Assembly: GCF_021044825.1 (NCBI RefSeq)
Contig: NZ_JAJNOC010000006.1
Coordinates: forward strand, 1 to 64,000
Direction: 5' to 3'
Origin: Massilia phyllostachyos
GTDB lineage: Bacteria > Pseudomonadota > Gammaproteobacteria > Burkholderiales > Burkholderiaceae_D
Length of the DNA: 64,000 bases
In this document: positions 20,295 through 28,441 of the stretch, in pieces
Layout of the letters: the number at the start of each line of letters is the position of its first letter
How positions within the stretch are numbered: position 1 is the stretch's first letter
Notes under the pieces: generated by a model
Database searches by the model: none
Seen by the model: only the letters and a program-made list of their open reading frames with translations
Told to the model about the DNA's origin: nothing
Made by a program: the position numbers and the translations under genes

Positions 20295-20723
20295 TCAGAA
20301 GGAGAAATTGGAAAGGACATCGGGCATGCCGCCGGCCACGGCTTCGGCTTCGCTCTCGGCGAGCTTGGCGGCATCCCAGATTTCGAAGTGGGTGCCCATG
20401 CCCAGCATCATGACTTCCTTCTCCAGCCCCACGGCGGCGCGCAGCTCGGGCGAAATGAGCACCCGGCCGGCGCTGTCCAGCTCGACATCACACGCGTTAC
20501 CAAGGAAAATGCGCTGCCACGCACGGGCCGACATCGGCCACGACGCGATCTGCTCGCGGTGCTGTTCCCACACGGGACGCGGGAAGAACAGCAGGCAGCC
20601 ATGCGGGTGCTTGGTCAGCGTCATCCGGCCCTCGCACTGGACCGCAAGGGCGTCACGATGCTTTGCCGGAATCGACATCCTTCCCTTTGCATCGAGATTG
20701 ATTGCTGACGCGCCCTGGAACAC
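20295..20723 (-). CDS. mraZ: Transcriptional regulator MraZ
   Basis: Double SpoVT/AbrB-fold DNA-binding protein that represses its own dcw operon in E. coli by binding TGGGN repeats. With a GTG start at 20721-20723 it is 142 residues, the family length, and begins (M)[18 protein letters not shown]. The second half repeats the motif with [15 protein letters not shown]. An AGG lies seven bases upstream of GTG. The frame stays open another 27 codons, but that extension would run into the operator region and lacks family similarity. First gene of the cluster, behind four MraZ-type boxes and a sigma-70 promoter. Confidence 0.95.
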   Translation of the reverse strand: MFQGASAINLDAKGRMSIPAKHRDALAVQCEGRMTLTKHPHGCLLFFPRPVWEQHREQIASWPMSARAWQRIFLGNACDVELDSAGRVLISPELRAAVGLEKEVMMLGMGTHFEIWDAAKLAESEAEAVAGGMPDVLSNFSF

Positions 20724-20788
20724 GTATTTACCTGGCTTTGGAGAGTTATCAACTTGGTATTTTTTTAGTGCCCGGGGTTTGTAAACTC

Positions 20789-20823
20789 CCCCACAATTCG
20801 ACACTTTTTCACACTGTTTCCCA
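20789..20823 (-). promoter_or_regulatory. Four MraZ-type operator boxes at 10-bp spacing
   Basis: On the minus strand TGGGA (20819-20823), TGTGA (20809-20813), TGTCG (20799-20803) and TGGGG (20789-20793) are separated by exactly five bases each. This is the arrangement known for MraZ operators (TGGGN direct repeats, one per helical turn). The first and last boxes are exact; the two middle ones depart at the third or fourth base. Confidence 0.82.
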
Positions 20824-20851
20824 CTTTATTGGAATCAAGATTGGTGGTCAA
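20823..20851 (-). promoter_or_regulatory. Predicted sigma-70 promoter of the dcw cluster
   Basis: On the minus strand TTGACC (20846-20851), a 17-base spacer and TAAAGT (20823-20828). The -10 touches the first MraZ box, so bound MraZ would cover the start site and early transcript. Transcription would begin about 90 bases before the mraZ GTG. Confidence 0.75.
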
Positions 20852-21200
20852 GCGAATTCACTCTCGCGAAAACCCAAATTTGCTAATGAAACCAAGGACT
20901 TAGCGGTACGAGTTAACCTGATGTCAACGTAAAATGTCTCCTAAATCAGTCACTTAGGAAATACAGTGAAGGTTCAACCTCACTTGTATGGACAATAAAT
21001 ACCTTGACCTATGTCAGAGGATGCAAAATTGTTTACGAATGGAAATTAACTTTTCCATGAAGAATTAATTGTTTGGAATTGCGGCTCGGAGGGGAGAGGC
21101 GGCTGCGCAGACGCCGGTGGCCAGCATCTGCGAGTAGTGAAGCGGATGGTACCTCGAATTATGCTTCCTGGCTAAAAAACGCTGCGCTGCAAGTTATTTC
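20852..21200. other. AT-rich gene-free interval upstream of mraZ
   Basis: About 350 bases, clearly richer in A and T than the surroundings between 20852 and 21080. No convincing open frame, RNA gene or terminator was seen. The part from 21085 to 21180 returns to local base composition. It separates the dcw promoter from the 3' end of a minus-strand gene ending at 21201. Confidence 0.5.
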
Positions 21201-21725
21201 TTAGGCCTCGACACGCATCCCGTCCAGCGTCTCGAGACCAATCTTTCGGCTGGCGACGATATCGGCCGCGAGCTGGCCCAGGAACGAGCCGTTGCACAGA
21301 CCGAGCAGGCCGCAGGCCGCCAGCGCGAACGCGGGCTGGTCCGCCAGCGCAGGCTGGATCGCCAGCGCCACCGCCACCACGTACTTGATCGTGAAGATCG
21401 CCAGCATCAGGGCCAGCGGCGCCCAGCTGCCGCGGATGCGGACCGTGCCCGGCGCGGCGCCGGCGCCGGCGCGGCTGGACCCGAAGCGCATGCGCTGCAG
21501 CGCGATTGCGCCAGCGCCCACCGTCCAGGCCAGCATCGCCAGGCTGGCGAGGCCGAACTGGCTGGCGATGGCCTGCAGCGCCAGGGCCAGCATCAGGACC
21601 GGAATCACCAGCATGCGCCCGAAGGTGAGCTCGCGGTCGCGGGACGCGAGCACGCCGCGGTAGACCAGGAAGGCGAGGATCGCCCAGACGTAGACGGGGG
21701 TGTGGGTGAGGATCTGATACAGCAT
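21201..21725 (-). CDS. DUF6622-like integral membrane protein
   Basis: About 174 residues starting MLYQILTHTPVYVWAILAFLVYRG with four to five hydrophobic segments (about 10-25, 40-58, 64-82, 107-130, 140-160). The N-terminal motif (HTPxxVWAIL, YRG) and the size recall the DUF6622 family of unknown function. The frame is open to 22205, but the ATG at 21723-21725 gives a product starting with a membrane helix, whereas the extension is low-complexity shadow of other genes. A 134-base gap separates it from the small upstream membrane gene. No function can be stated. Confidence 0.7.
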   Translation of the reverse strand: MLYQILTHTPVYVWAILAFLVYRGVLASRDRELTFGRMLVIPVLMLALALQAIASQFGLASLAMLAWTVGAGAIALQRMRFGSSRAGAGAAPGTVRIRGSWAPLALMLAIFTIKYVVAVALAIQPALADQPAFALAACGLLGLCNGSFLGQLAADIVASRKIGLETLDGMRVEA

Positions 21726-21859
21726 GGCCGGCTCCGCAGAAAGTGAATGTGAGGGAACTTTAGCGGGCGGCGAATCGGCGGATGCCGGCTTGCGACGAAG
21801 CGCCGGCCGGCGGCGCGAAATGCACGGGGATGGCGCGAGCTGCACATCCCCTTTTCGGC

Positions 21860-22108
21860 CTAGCGCTCGCCGGTCGGGAAGCGTCCGGGCGGCTCGCCCT
21901 TGCGCGAGCAGATCAGCATCAGGAGCCCGGCCAGCGCGCAGGTGTAGGCCACGTAGTAATGCACGCCGTACGGCGTGATATGGAATCCGCCGCCGATCAG
22001 GAGGACGAAGAAAGCGGCAAACACCAGCCACCCCTGCCAGGTGAAGGGCGGGCCCCAGCCCCAGCCATTGCCCGGCGGTTTCGCCGAGAACCAGTATTTC
22101 TTCGCCAT
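21860..22108 (-). CDS. Small membrane protein of unknown function
   Basis: An 82-residue protein, MAKKYWFSAKPPGNGWGWGP followed by two hydrophobic segments (about 24-42 and 50-67) and a polar tail. The WxxxKPxGxGWGxGxP N-terminus is common in small inner-membrane proteins of unknown role. It starts 20 bases after the glpK stop on the same strand and may be read through from it. I do not recognise a function. Confidence 0.7.
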   Translation of the reverse strand: MAKKYWFSAKPPGNGWGWGPPFTWQGWLVFAAFFVLLIGGGFHITPYGVHYYVAYTCALAGLLMLICSRKGEPPGRFPTGER

Positions 22109-22128
22109 GCTCCTCCCTCCCCGTCAAG

Positions 22129-23616
22129 TCAGTCACTACTCCACAGCTTCGCATGCTCGACCGCCCGCGTCCAGCGTCCCATGAGAAAGGCGCGCCGGTC
22201 CGCATCCATGGCCGGCTCGAAGCGCCGCTCGACCTGCCACTGGCGTTCGATGTCCTCGCTTGACTCCCAGAAGCCGACCGCCAGCCCGGCCAGGTAGGCC
22301 GCGCCCAGCGCCGTGGTTTCCAGAACGCGCGGCCGCACCACCGGCACGCCCAGCAGGTCGGCCTGGAACTGCATCAGCAGATCATTGCGCGCGGCGCCGC
22401 CGTCGGCGCGGATCTCGGTGACGGCGCAGTCGGCGTCCTTCTGCATTGCCGCCAGGAGTTCGGCGCTCTGGTAGGCGATCGCCTCGACCGCGGCGCGCGC
22501 GATGTGGGCGCCCGTCGACCCGCGGCTCAATCCGACGATGGTGGCGCGCGCGTGCGGGTCCCAGTGCGGCGCGCCCAGGCCGGTGAACGCGGGAACGAGC
22601 AGCACGCCGCCGCTGTCCGGCACGCTGGTGGCCAGCGCCTCGACATCCGACGATTGCCGGATGATGCCGAGGCCATCGCGCAGCCACTGCACCGTGGCGC
22701 CGCCCATGAAGACGCTGCCTTCCAATACATAGTCGGTGCGGCCGGCGATGCTCCAGCCGACCGTGGACAGCAGGCGGTTGCGCGACACCGGCGCCGCGTC
22801 GCCCGCGTGCATCAGCATGAAGCAGCCGGTCCCGTAGGTGTTCTTGACCAGTCCCTTGCGGTGGCAGGCCTGGCCGAAGGTGGCGGCCTGCTGGTCGCCC
22901 GCGATGCCGGCAATCGGGATCGCGTGGCCGAACCATTCCTCGCCGGCCAGTCCGACGGTTTCCGAACTGGCGACGACCTCGGGCAGCACGGCCGCCGGAA
23001 TGCCGAACAGCGCCAGCAGCTCCTCATCCCAGCGCAGCGTGTGGATATTGAAGAGCATGGTGCGCGCGGCGTTGCTGGTGTCGGTGACGTGGCGGCCGCA
23101 CAGGCGGTACACCAGCCAGCTGTCGACGGTGCCGAAGGCCAGCTCGCCGCGTTCGGCCCGCGCCCGCGCTCCCGGCACGTGCTCCAGCAGCCATTGCAGC
23201 TTGGTCGCGGAAAAATAGGCGTCGACTTCGAGGCCGGTGCGCGCCTGGATGAAGGCCGCCTGCCCCGCTTCGCGCAGGCGCTCGCAGATGCCGGCGGTGC
23301 GCCGGTCCTGCCAGACGATCGCGCGCGCCACCGGTTCGCCGCTGGCGCGGTCCCACAGCACGGTGGTTTCGCGCTGGTTGGCGATGCCGATGGCGGCGAC
23401 CTGCGAAGCGGCGATATTGGCTTGCGCGAGCGCTTCGCGCGCGCAGGCGAGCTGGCTGTGCCAGATGTCGAGCGCGTCGTGCTCGACCCAGCCGGGCTGC
23501 GGGAAATGCTGGGGATATTCGTGCTGGCTGCTCGCAACCGGCATGCCTTCATGGTCGAAGACGATGGCGCGCGAGCTGGTGGTGCCCTGGTCGAGCGCCA
23601 GGATGAATTTCTGCAT
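22129..23616 (-). CDS. glpK: Glycerol kinase
   Basis: Phosphorylates glycerol to sn-glycerol 3-phosphate in the cytoplasm. The 495 residues are colinear with bacterial Glp[20 protein letters not shown] start, [15 protein letters not shown], the [12 protein letters not shown] segment, [25 protein letters not shown] and [21 protein letters not shown] near the C-terminus. No glpF, glpD or glpR accompanies it. It starts 28 bases after the 3' end of rnpB on the same strand with no terminator between them. GGTGAGG lies five bases before the ATG. Confidence 0.97.
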   Translation of the reverse strand: MQKFILALDQGTTSSRAIVFDHEGMPVASSQHEYPQHFPQPGWVEHDALDIWHSQLACAREALAQANIAASQVAAIGIANQRETTVLWDRASGEPVARAIVWQDRRTAGICERLREAGQAAFIQARTGLEVDAYFSATKLQWLLEHVPGARARAERGELAFGTVDSWLVYRLCGRHVTDTSNAARTMLFNIHTLRWDEELLALFGIPAAVLPEVVASSETVGLAGEEWFGHAIPIAGIAGDQQAATFGQACHRKGLVKNTYGTGCFMLMHAGDAAPVSRNRLLSTVGWSIAGRTDYVLEGSVFMGGATVQWLRDGLGIIRQSSDVEALATSVPDSGGVLLVPAFTGLGAPHWDPHARATIVGLSRGSTGAHIARAAVEAIAYQSAELLAAMQKDADCAVTEIRADGGAARNDLLMQFQADLLGVPVVRPRVLETTALGAAYLAGLAVGFWESSEDIERQWQVERRFEPAMDADRRAFLMGRWTRAVEHAKLWSSD

Positions 23617-23643
23617 CGTAGCCTCACCCGGGAGAGAGTATGT

Positions 23644-23992
23644 GTGTAAAGCAGGCCGATAGGCCGGATTCTGTGTAGTGGTCTCCCTTGCGGGACGCCC
23701 CTATGACAGCCATTCCTCTAGGCGCTGGATTACTCCAGCGCTCAAGCTTCCTACCCGCACGCTCCGCGAGCAACATCAACGCGTGCCTATTTGGAATTGC
23801 TCCAGGTGGAGGTTACCGCGTTTCACCGTAACTGAATACGCTCGTCTCTGTGGCCCTGTTCCTCGCCTTATACCCGGGCTTTCACCCAGGCTTTCAGCGG
23901 ACGGCCGTTAACCGTCACCCTGCTCTGTGGAGTCCGGACCTTCCTCCCGCCATCACCCGAAGATGACGGCCAGCGGCTGTCTGGCCTGCTTC
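23644..23992 (-). ncRNA. rnpB: RNase P RNA (class A)
   Basis: Catalytic RNA that trims the 5' leader of pre-tRNAs. On the minus strand the 5' end GAAGCAGGCCAGACAGCCGC pairs with the 3' end GGCCTGCTT (helix P1). Conserved blocks follow in order: GAGGAAGGTCCGGACTCC (CRI), ACAGAGCAGGGTGACGG, GTGAAAGCCCGGGTATAAGG, then CCACAGAGACGAG and, near the 3' end, GAATCCGGCCTATCGGCC. About 349 bases. A -10 like TACAAT at 24002-24007 lies nine bases before the predicted start; no clear -35 was seen. Ends are approximate. Confidence 0.96.
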
Positions 23993-24065
23993 ACGGCCGA
24001 CATTGTAACCGATGCGGGCCGCCATCCGGCCGCAATCGACAGGGGCCGTGGCGACACGGCGACGC

Positions 24066-25163
24066 TCACTGCCAGGAACCGGTCTCGAGCCAGCGCTGCA
24101 CCTGCGCGGTTTCCGCCCGCTTCCCCGCTTCGTCCGCAGGGCGCGGCAGCAGGATGTCGGGCTGGATGCCGATGGTGTCGATGCGCAGGTCGGAAGCACG
24201 GGTCGAACGCGAAGTCCCGTATTTCAGCACGCGCCCGGACGACAGCGGATGCGGACGCATATTGGCGACATCGATCACGCCGGCGCTCGGACGGCCCACC
24301 AGTTTCACCCGGAAGCCGGTGCGCACCGTGAGCAGGAACTGCTCGCAGGTGCCGCCGCAGTCGCGGTCCACCAGCACCGCTACCTTGGCCGGCGCCTTCG
24401 CCTCGCGCTTGCCGATGGTTTCAACGCCCACGCGCGCGTCGCCACTCAGCACGAAGCTGGCGTTCGGCGCGGCGCGCATCTTCGCGACGATGGGACCAAT
24501 CATCTCCATGCAGGCCTTCTGCTCGCTGGTCAGCCGGCAGATGTCTTCCTGCGCCTTGAGGTTGGCCGGCGTGACCAGGAACTCGGTGCGGTGCACGGAA
24601 TAGCTTCCATCCAGCAGCCATGGCAGCAGCGGCGCATAGGTGAGATCGGCCCCGCCGCCGTTATCTCGTACGTCGATGATCCAGTTGCGGTGCGTTTCCA
24701 GCTGCGCGCGGTGGTCTGTCAACAGCGTCCGCACCGCCGCGGCATACGGGTCCTTGAAACTGGGAATGGTCAGCAGCACCGAGTCCTTGCCGAGCATGGC
24801 GAGGGTAGGCAGGCGCGGATCGCCGGCCGTCCCTGCCCGGACCTGGGCGGCGGCAGTCACGGCGCCAAGGTGGGACACGCTCAGGTGCCCCGGCCGCCAC
24901 GCTTCGAGATAGGCGTGTAGCACCGCATCGCAGGCGCCGGGGTCGGCGGCGCGGGCGGCGTCCTCGCGTGCCTGGCGCAATGCCCGCTCGATCCGGTCGC
25001 CATGGCTGACCAGGTGATCCCGGGCGCCGGCGTCGTTGAGCGGCAGGAAGGCGGCGATGTCATCCAGGTCGGCACGGCAGCGGGCGTCGGCGTCGCTGTT
25101 TGACGCATACACCGCAAGTGGCCCCGCCAGCAGCAGCGCCAACAGCCAGGACTCGGTACGCAT
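24066..25163 (-). CDS. Exported S41-type (tail-specific protease-like) protein
   Basis: A 365-residue protein with an N-terminal signal peptide (about 1-20, ending YAS). The second half has the S41 fold hallmarks: DVRDNGGGADLTYAPLLPWLL, KVAVLVDRDCGGTCEQF and VGRPSAGVIDVANM. In active S41 proteases the turn before the conserved Glu carries the nucleophilic Ser (S-A-x-E); here it reads G-G-T-C-E with no Ser, so activity is doubtful. No PDZ domain is evident. It is the gene upstream of rnpB on the same strand. I infer an exported protease homologue of unknown substrate. Confidence 0.75.
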   Translation of the reverse strand: MRTESWLLALLLAGPLAVYASNSDADARCRADLDDIAAFLPLNDAGARDHLVSHGDRIERALRQAREDAARAADPGACDAVLHAYLEAWRPGHLSVSHLGAVTAAAQVRAGTAGDPRLPTLAMLGKDSVLLTIPSFKDPYAAAVRTLLTDHRAQLETHRNWIIDVRDNGGGADLTYAPLLPWLLDGSYSVHRTEFLVTPANLKAQEDICRLTSEQKACMEMIGPIVAKMRAAPNASFVLSGDARVGVETIGKREAKAPAKVAVLVDRDCGGTCEQFLLTVRTGFRVKLVGRPSAGVIDVANMRPHPLSSGRVLKYGTSRSTRASDLRIDTIGIQPDILLPRPADEAGKRAETAQVQRWLETGSWQ

Positions 25164-25318
25164 CGCGTACTCCTTTTTTCTTAAAGGAAATACATCATGC
25201 CGGATGATATCGCGTTTTCAGTTTGCCTTCCGTCGAAAAATTTTACAGACGCGTCAAGACAGTTTATGCAACAGGAATTTTCTAATAGGAATCAATAATC
25301 TACACCGCTTTTTCCGGC

Positions 25319-25334
25319 GGGAACAGTATTTGCA
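25319..25334 (+). promoter_or_regulatory. Sigma-54 type promoter of the PEP-CTERM gene
   Basis: GGGAACAGTATTTGCA matches the -24/-12 consensus: GG at 25320-25321, exactly ten bases, then GC at 25332-25333 within TTTGCA. It lies 36 bases before the start codon of the PEP-CTERM gene. A strong AGGGAGG ribosome site is at 25357-25363. Confidence 0.7.
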
Positions 25335-25369
25335 TACCAATAAAGTTCCAATAACTAGGGAGGTTTGTC

Positions 25370-25957
25370 ATGTCGTTCAAATCGCTTAATAAACTGCTCG
25401 TGGGTCTCTCGTTTCTCGTATGTTCGTCGGTATTCGCGGCTCCGACGACGCTGACAGTCGATGTCAGCAATATCGACAGCATGGACGAGTATGGCAGCCC
25501 GTTCAATACGGTGCTGAACCTGGACGTCGGCGCTAATTCGACCATTACCAGCATCGAATTCGCGTTCGGCCTGTATGCCGATCAGCCGAGCTTTCTGTCC
25601 GAAATGGTGGTGGCGTTCGAGAACAGCAAACAGAGTGCCGGTGTGTTCTTCACGCCAGGGCTGGGCGACGACTTTCCCGGTTATGCAACATACTCGGGCT
25701 TTGCCGATCTGACTCAACTGGGCCTTGCGTTCGACGTCGGCGTCGATGGCATCCTGCGCATGGAATTCTTCGAAGAGTTCGACGACTACTTCGCCGACTG
25801 GGACGGCATCTGGGATTCGGGTTACATCACCATTGGTTTCGACACGGTGGACGCCGATCCGTCGCCAGTGCCGGAACCGGCCAGCATCCTGCTGCTTGCC
25901 GCCGGCCTTGCCTCGATGCGTTATTCCAGCCGCCGCCGCGGTAAAGCGGTGCATTGA
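25370..25957 (+). CDS. PEP-CTERM sorting domain protein
   Basis: A 195-residue exported protein. The signal peptide is about 1-23 (LLVGLSFLVCSSVFAAP). The mature part is acidic with beta-strand character and no catalytic motif. The C-terminus has the PEP-CTERM tripartite signal: VPEPASILLL, a membrane helix, and the basic cluster SSRRRGK. Such proteins are cleaved and handled by an exosortase (EpsH type) and are linked to exopolysaccharide or floc formation; the exosortase is not in this window. A sigma-54 type promoter precedes it. Confidence 0.9.
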   Translation: MSFKSLNKLLVGLSFLVCSSVFAAPTTLTVDVSNIDSMDEYGSPFNTVLNLDVGANSTITSIEFAFGLYADQPSFLSEMVVAFENSKQSAGVFFTPGLGDDFPGYATYSGFADLTQLGLAFDVGVDGILRMEFFEEFDDYFADWDGIWDSGYITIGFDTVDADPSPVPEPASILLLAAGLASMRYSSRRRGKAVH

Positions 25958-25966
25958 TCTCGCTGT

Positions 25967-26004
25967 CCGGGGAGCGATCCCCGGCGAAGCCGAACCTGGC
26001 TTTT
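25967..26004 (+). terminator. Possible terminator after the PEP-CTERM gene
   Basis: CCGGGGA-GCGA-TCCCCGG (25967-25984) is a strong hairpin without a T-run. Three bases on, AAGCC pairs with GGCTT and runs into TTTTC. Either or both may end the PEP-CTERM transcript. The second stem is only five base pairs, so this is tentative. Confidence 0.4.
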
Positions 26005-26091
26005 CTGTAATTTGATGTCGCCATTTCAAAAGCCGCTCCCGGGTCGCTCGCCTAGAATCTCGGGAGCCTCTTTGACAAGGACGACTTCACC

Positions 26092-27795
26092 ATGACCCAC
26101 CCTTCCCGCACCGGCGGCCAGATCCTGGTCGATGCACTTCACATCCACGGCGTGGACACCGCCTTCGGCGTGCCCGGCGAAAGCTACCTCGACGTGCTCG
26201 ATGCGCTGCACGATTCGGCTATCCGTTTCGTGATCAACCGGCAGGAAGGCGGCGCGGCCTTCATGGCCGAAGCCTACGGCAAGATGACCGGCAAGCCGGG
26301 CATCTGCTTCGTCACCCGCGGCCCCGGCGCCACCAATGCCTCGATCGGCGTGCACACCGCCTACCAGGACTCGACCCCGATGATCCTGTTCATCGGCCAG
26401 GTCGGCAGCGACTTCATCGACCGCGAAGCCTTCCAGGAAATCGACTACCGCCGCATGTACGGCCAGATGGCCAAGTGGGTCACGCAGATCGACCGCGCCG
26501 ACCGCATCCCCGAATACATCGCGCGCGCCTTCCAGGTCGCCACCAGCGGCCGTCCCGGCCCGGTGGTGCTGGCGCTGCCGGAAGACATGCTGGTGAAGAA
26601 GGCGGAAGTGGCGGACGCGCGCCGCTACCAGCCGGTGCAGGCCGCGCCATCGAGCGAACAGATCGCGCAGCTGCGCGGCATGCTGCAGGAAGCGCAGCGC
26701 CCGATCGTGCTGCTCGGCGGCGGATCGTGGTCGGAACAGGCATGCGCCGACCTGGCCCGCTTCGCCGAAGCCAACCGCCTGCCGGTCGGCTGCACCTTCC
26801 GCTTCCAGGACCTGCTCGACAACGCGCACCCGAACTACGTGGGCGATGTCGGCATCGGCATCAACCCGAAGCTGGCCGCACGCGTGAAGGAGGCGGACCT
26901 GGTCATCGCGATCGGCCCGCGCCTGGGCGAGATGACCACCAGCGGCTATTCGCTGCTGTCGTCCCCGGTGCCGCGCCAGAAGCTCATTCACATCCACGCC
27001 GATCCCGATGAACTGGGCAGCGTCTACCAGGCCGACCTGATGATCGCCAGCGGCGCGCCGCAGGTGTGCGCGATGCTGGCGGCGATGGCGCCGGTCGATG
27101 CATCGAGCTGGGCGGGCACGGTCGAGGAAGCGAAGGCCGACCTGGCGGCATGGCAGGCGCAGCCCCCGATTTTCAAGGACGGCGGCGCGCCGCTCGACCT
27201 GTGGCAGTGCGTGCAGGAGCTGATGGCGCAGGCCCCACGCGACACCATCATCACCAACGGCGCCGGCAACTACGCGACCTGGGCGCACCGCTTCTACCGC
27301 TACGGCGGCAAACGCACCCAGCTCGCGCCGACCAACGGCGCCATGGGCTATGCGGTGCCGGCGGGCGTCGCGGCCAAGATCATCGACCCGCAGCGCACCG
27401 TCGTCACCTTTGCCGGCGACGGCGAATTCATGATGACGGGCCAGGAACTGGCCACCGCGGTGCAGTACGGCGCGGGGGTGATCATCCTGGTCTTCAACAA
27501 CAATATGTTCGGGACGATCCGCATGCACCAGGAGCGCGATTACCCGGGACGCGTGTCGGGCACCACCTTGCACAATCCGGATTTCGCGGCGCTGGCGCGC
27601 GCGTATGGTGGGCATGGCGAGGTGGTGGAGAAGACCGGGGAATTCGGGCCGGCGCTGCAGCGCGCGCTGGAGCACGCGAACGGGAAGAAGCTGCCGGCGG
27701 TGATCGAGCTGCGGTATGACGGCAATCTGATTACGCCGAATGCGACGCTGGAGACGATTCGGAAGAATGCGGAAGCGGCGAAGGCAGGCCGTTGA
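26092..27795 (+). CDS. ThDP-dependent enzyme, acetolactate synthase large subunit-like
   Basis: A 567-residue protein with the three-domain layout of the thiamine-diphosphate decarboxylase and acetohydroxyacid synthase family. The N-terminal PYR domain has VINRQEGGAAFMAEAYGKMTG with the catalytic Glu. The central domain contains PIVLLGGGSW. The C-terminal PP domain holds the ThDP/Mg motif from GDGEFMMTGQ to NNNMFG. A typical ilvB is followed by the regulatory subunit gene ilvN; none is here, so a biosynthetic role in branched-chain amino acids is not assured and another 2-oxoacid may be the substrate. Single-gene unit, followed by a REP-like cluster. Confidence 0.88.
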   Translation: MTHPSRTGGQILVDALHIHGVDTAFGVPGESYLDVLDALHDSAIRFVINRQEGGAAFMAEAYGKMTGKPGICFVTRGPGATNASIGVHTAYQDSTPMILFIGQVGSDFIDREAFQEIDYRRMYGQMAKWVTQIDRADRIPEYIARAFQVATSGRPGPVVLALPEDMLVKKAEVADARRYQPVQAAPSSEQIAQLRGMLQEAQRPIVLLGGGSWSEQACADLARFAEANRLPVGCTFRFQDLLDNAHPNYVGDVGIGINPKLAARVKEADLVIAIGPRLGEMTTSGYSLLSSPVPRQKLIHIHADPDELGSVYQADLMIASGAPQVCAMLAAMAPVDASSWAGTVEEAKADLAAWQAQPPIFKDGGAPLDLWQCVQELMAQAPRDTIITNGAGNYATWAHRFYRYGGKRTQLAPTNGAMGYAVPAGVAAKIIDPQRTVVTFAGDGEFMMTGQELATAVQYGAGVIILVFNNNMFGTIRMHQERDYPGRVSGTTLHNPDFAALARAYGGHGEVVEKTGEFGPALQRALEHANGKKLPAVIELRYDGNLITPNATLETIRKNAEAAKAGR

Positions 27796-27832
27796 TTGGT
27801 CGCGACTCGTTTCGTTTGTTACCCTAGAAACC

Positions 27833-27937
27833 GTCGTACGCCCCACCGGGGCCTACGACTTCCCGCGAAGGCGGGAACCCAATTTCTGCGTGCGTTACCG
27901 AAACCCATGCAAAATCAGGCTCCCGCCTTCGCGGGAG
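27833..27937. repeat. REP-like repeat cluster downstream of the ThDP enzyme
   Basis: Three hairpins in about 105 bases. GTCGTA-C-GCCCC-ACC-GGGGC-C-TACGAC (27833-27859) has the same layout as 261-287. TTCCCGC-GAAG-GCGGGAA (27860-27877) and its inverted partner CTCCCGC-CTTC-GCGGGAG (27920-27937) resemble the pair inside murF with shorter stems. Position after a gene end and convergent orientation to the next gene (ending 27987) fit a BIME-like element that may also limit read-through. Confidence 0.75.
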
Positions 27938-27986
27938 CGACGTTGGTAAATGGTGCAAATCGATCGAAGCGCCAGCTGCGATGACG

Positions 27987-28184
27987 TCAACTGCCGAGAT
28001 TCAGCTCCGCCGGCATCGGAATCGGCTTGTCGAAGAAACTCACCGGCTCGCCCGACGGCGTGGTCATGAACAAGGCAACGAGGGCGATGAACGCCCACAC
28101 GATAATGTTGCGCAGGTTCGCAGCGCCGCCATCCGTGGCGTTGTCACCATGGATGAGGCGCTTCAGGAAATTTGAAATTTTCAC
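27987..28184 (-). CDS. Small single-span membrane protein
   Basis: 65 residues from a GTG start (28182-28184): KISNFLKRLIHGDNATDGGAAN, then a hydrophobic segment NIIVWAFIALVALFMT (about 28-43) and the tail PIPMPAELNLGS. A GGGG lies six bases before the GTG. No family is recognised. The motif order (short amphipathic lead, one helix, Ser/Pro tail) suggests an inner-membrane microprotein. It is divergent from ftsY, 257 bases away. Confidence 0.5.
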   Translation of the reverse strand: MKISNFLKRLIHGDNATDGGAANLRNIIVWAFIALVALFMTTPSGEPVSFFDKPIPMPAELNLGS

Positions 28185-28441
28185 GGTGTGCCCCGTTTAT
28201 CTCATTTGTTTATTGGTTTTCTCTCTGTGTTCAATTTAGCGCAAGTCGAACTCGTTTTCCAGACGAGCACTGTTGAGCAATCTATCGGTTTCATCAATAA
28301 CGCAACAGATAGTTCCCTGAACGCATCTTGAAACGTCAATACCCGGGCACGGCGGATCCGGCTTGCTGCTCTGGTAAAATATTCGCTACTTTTTTCATCG
28401 CCGGCGCCAGCCGGCTTGTGCGCAGGATCCGCCACCACACC

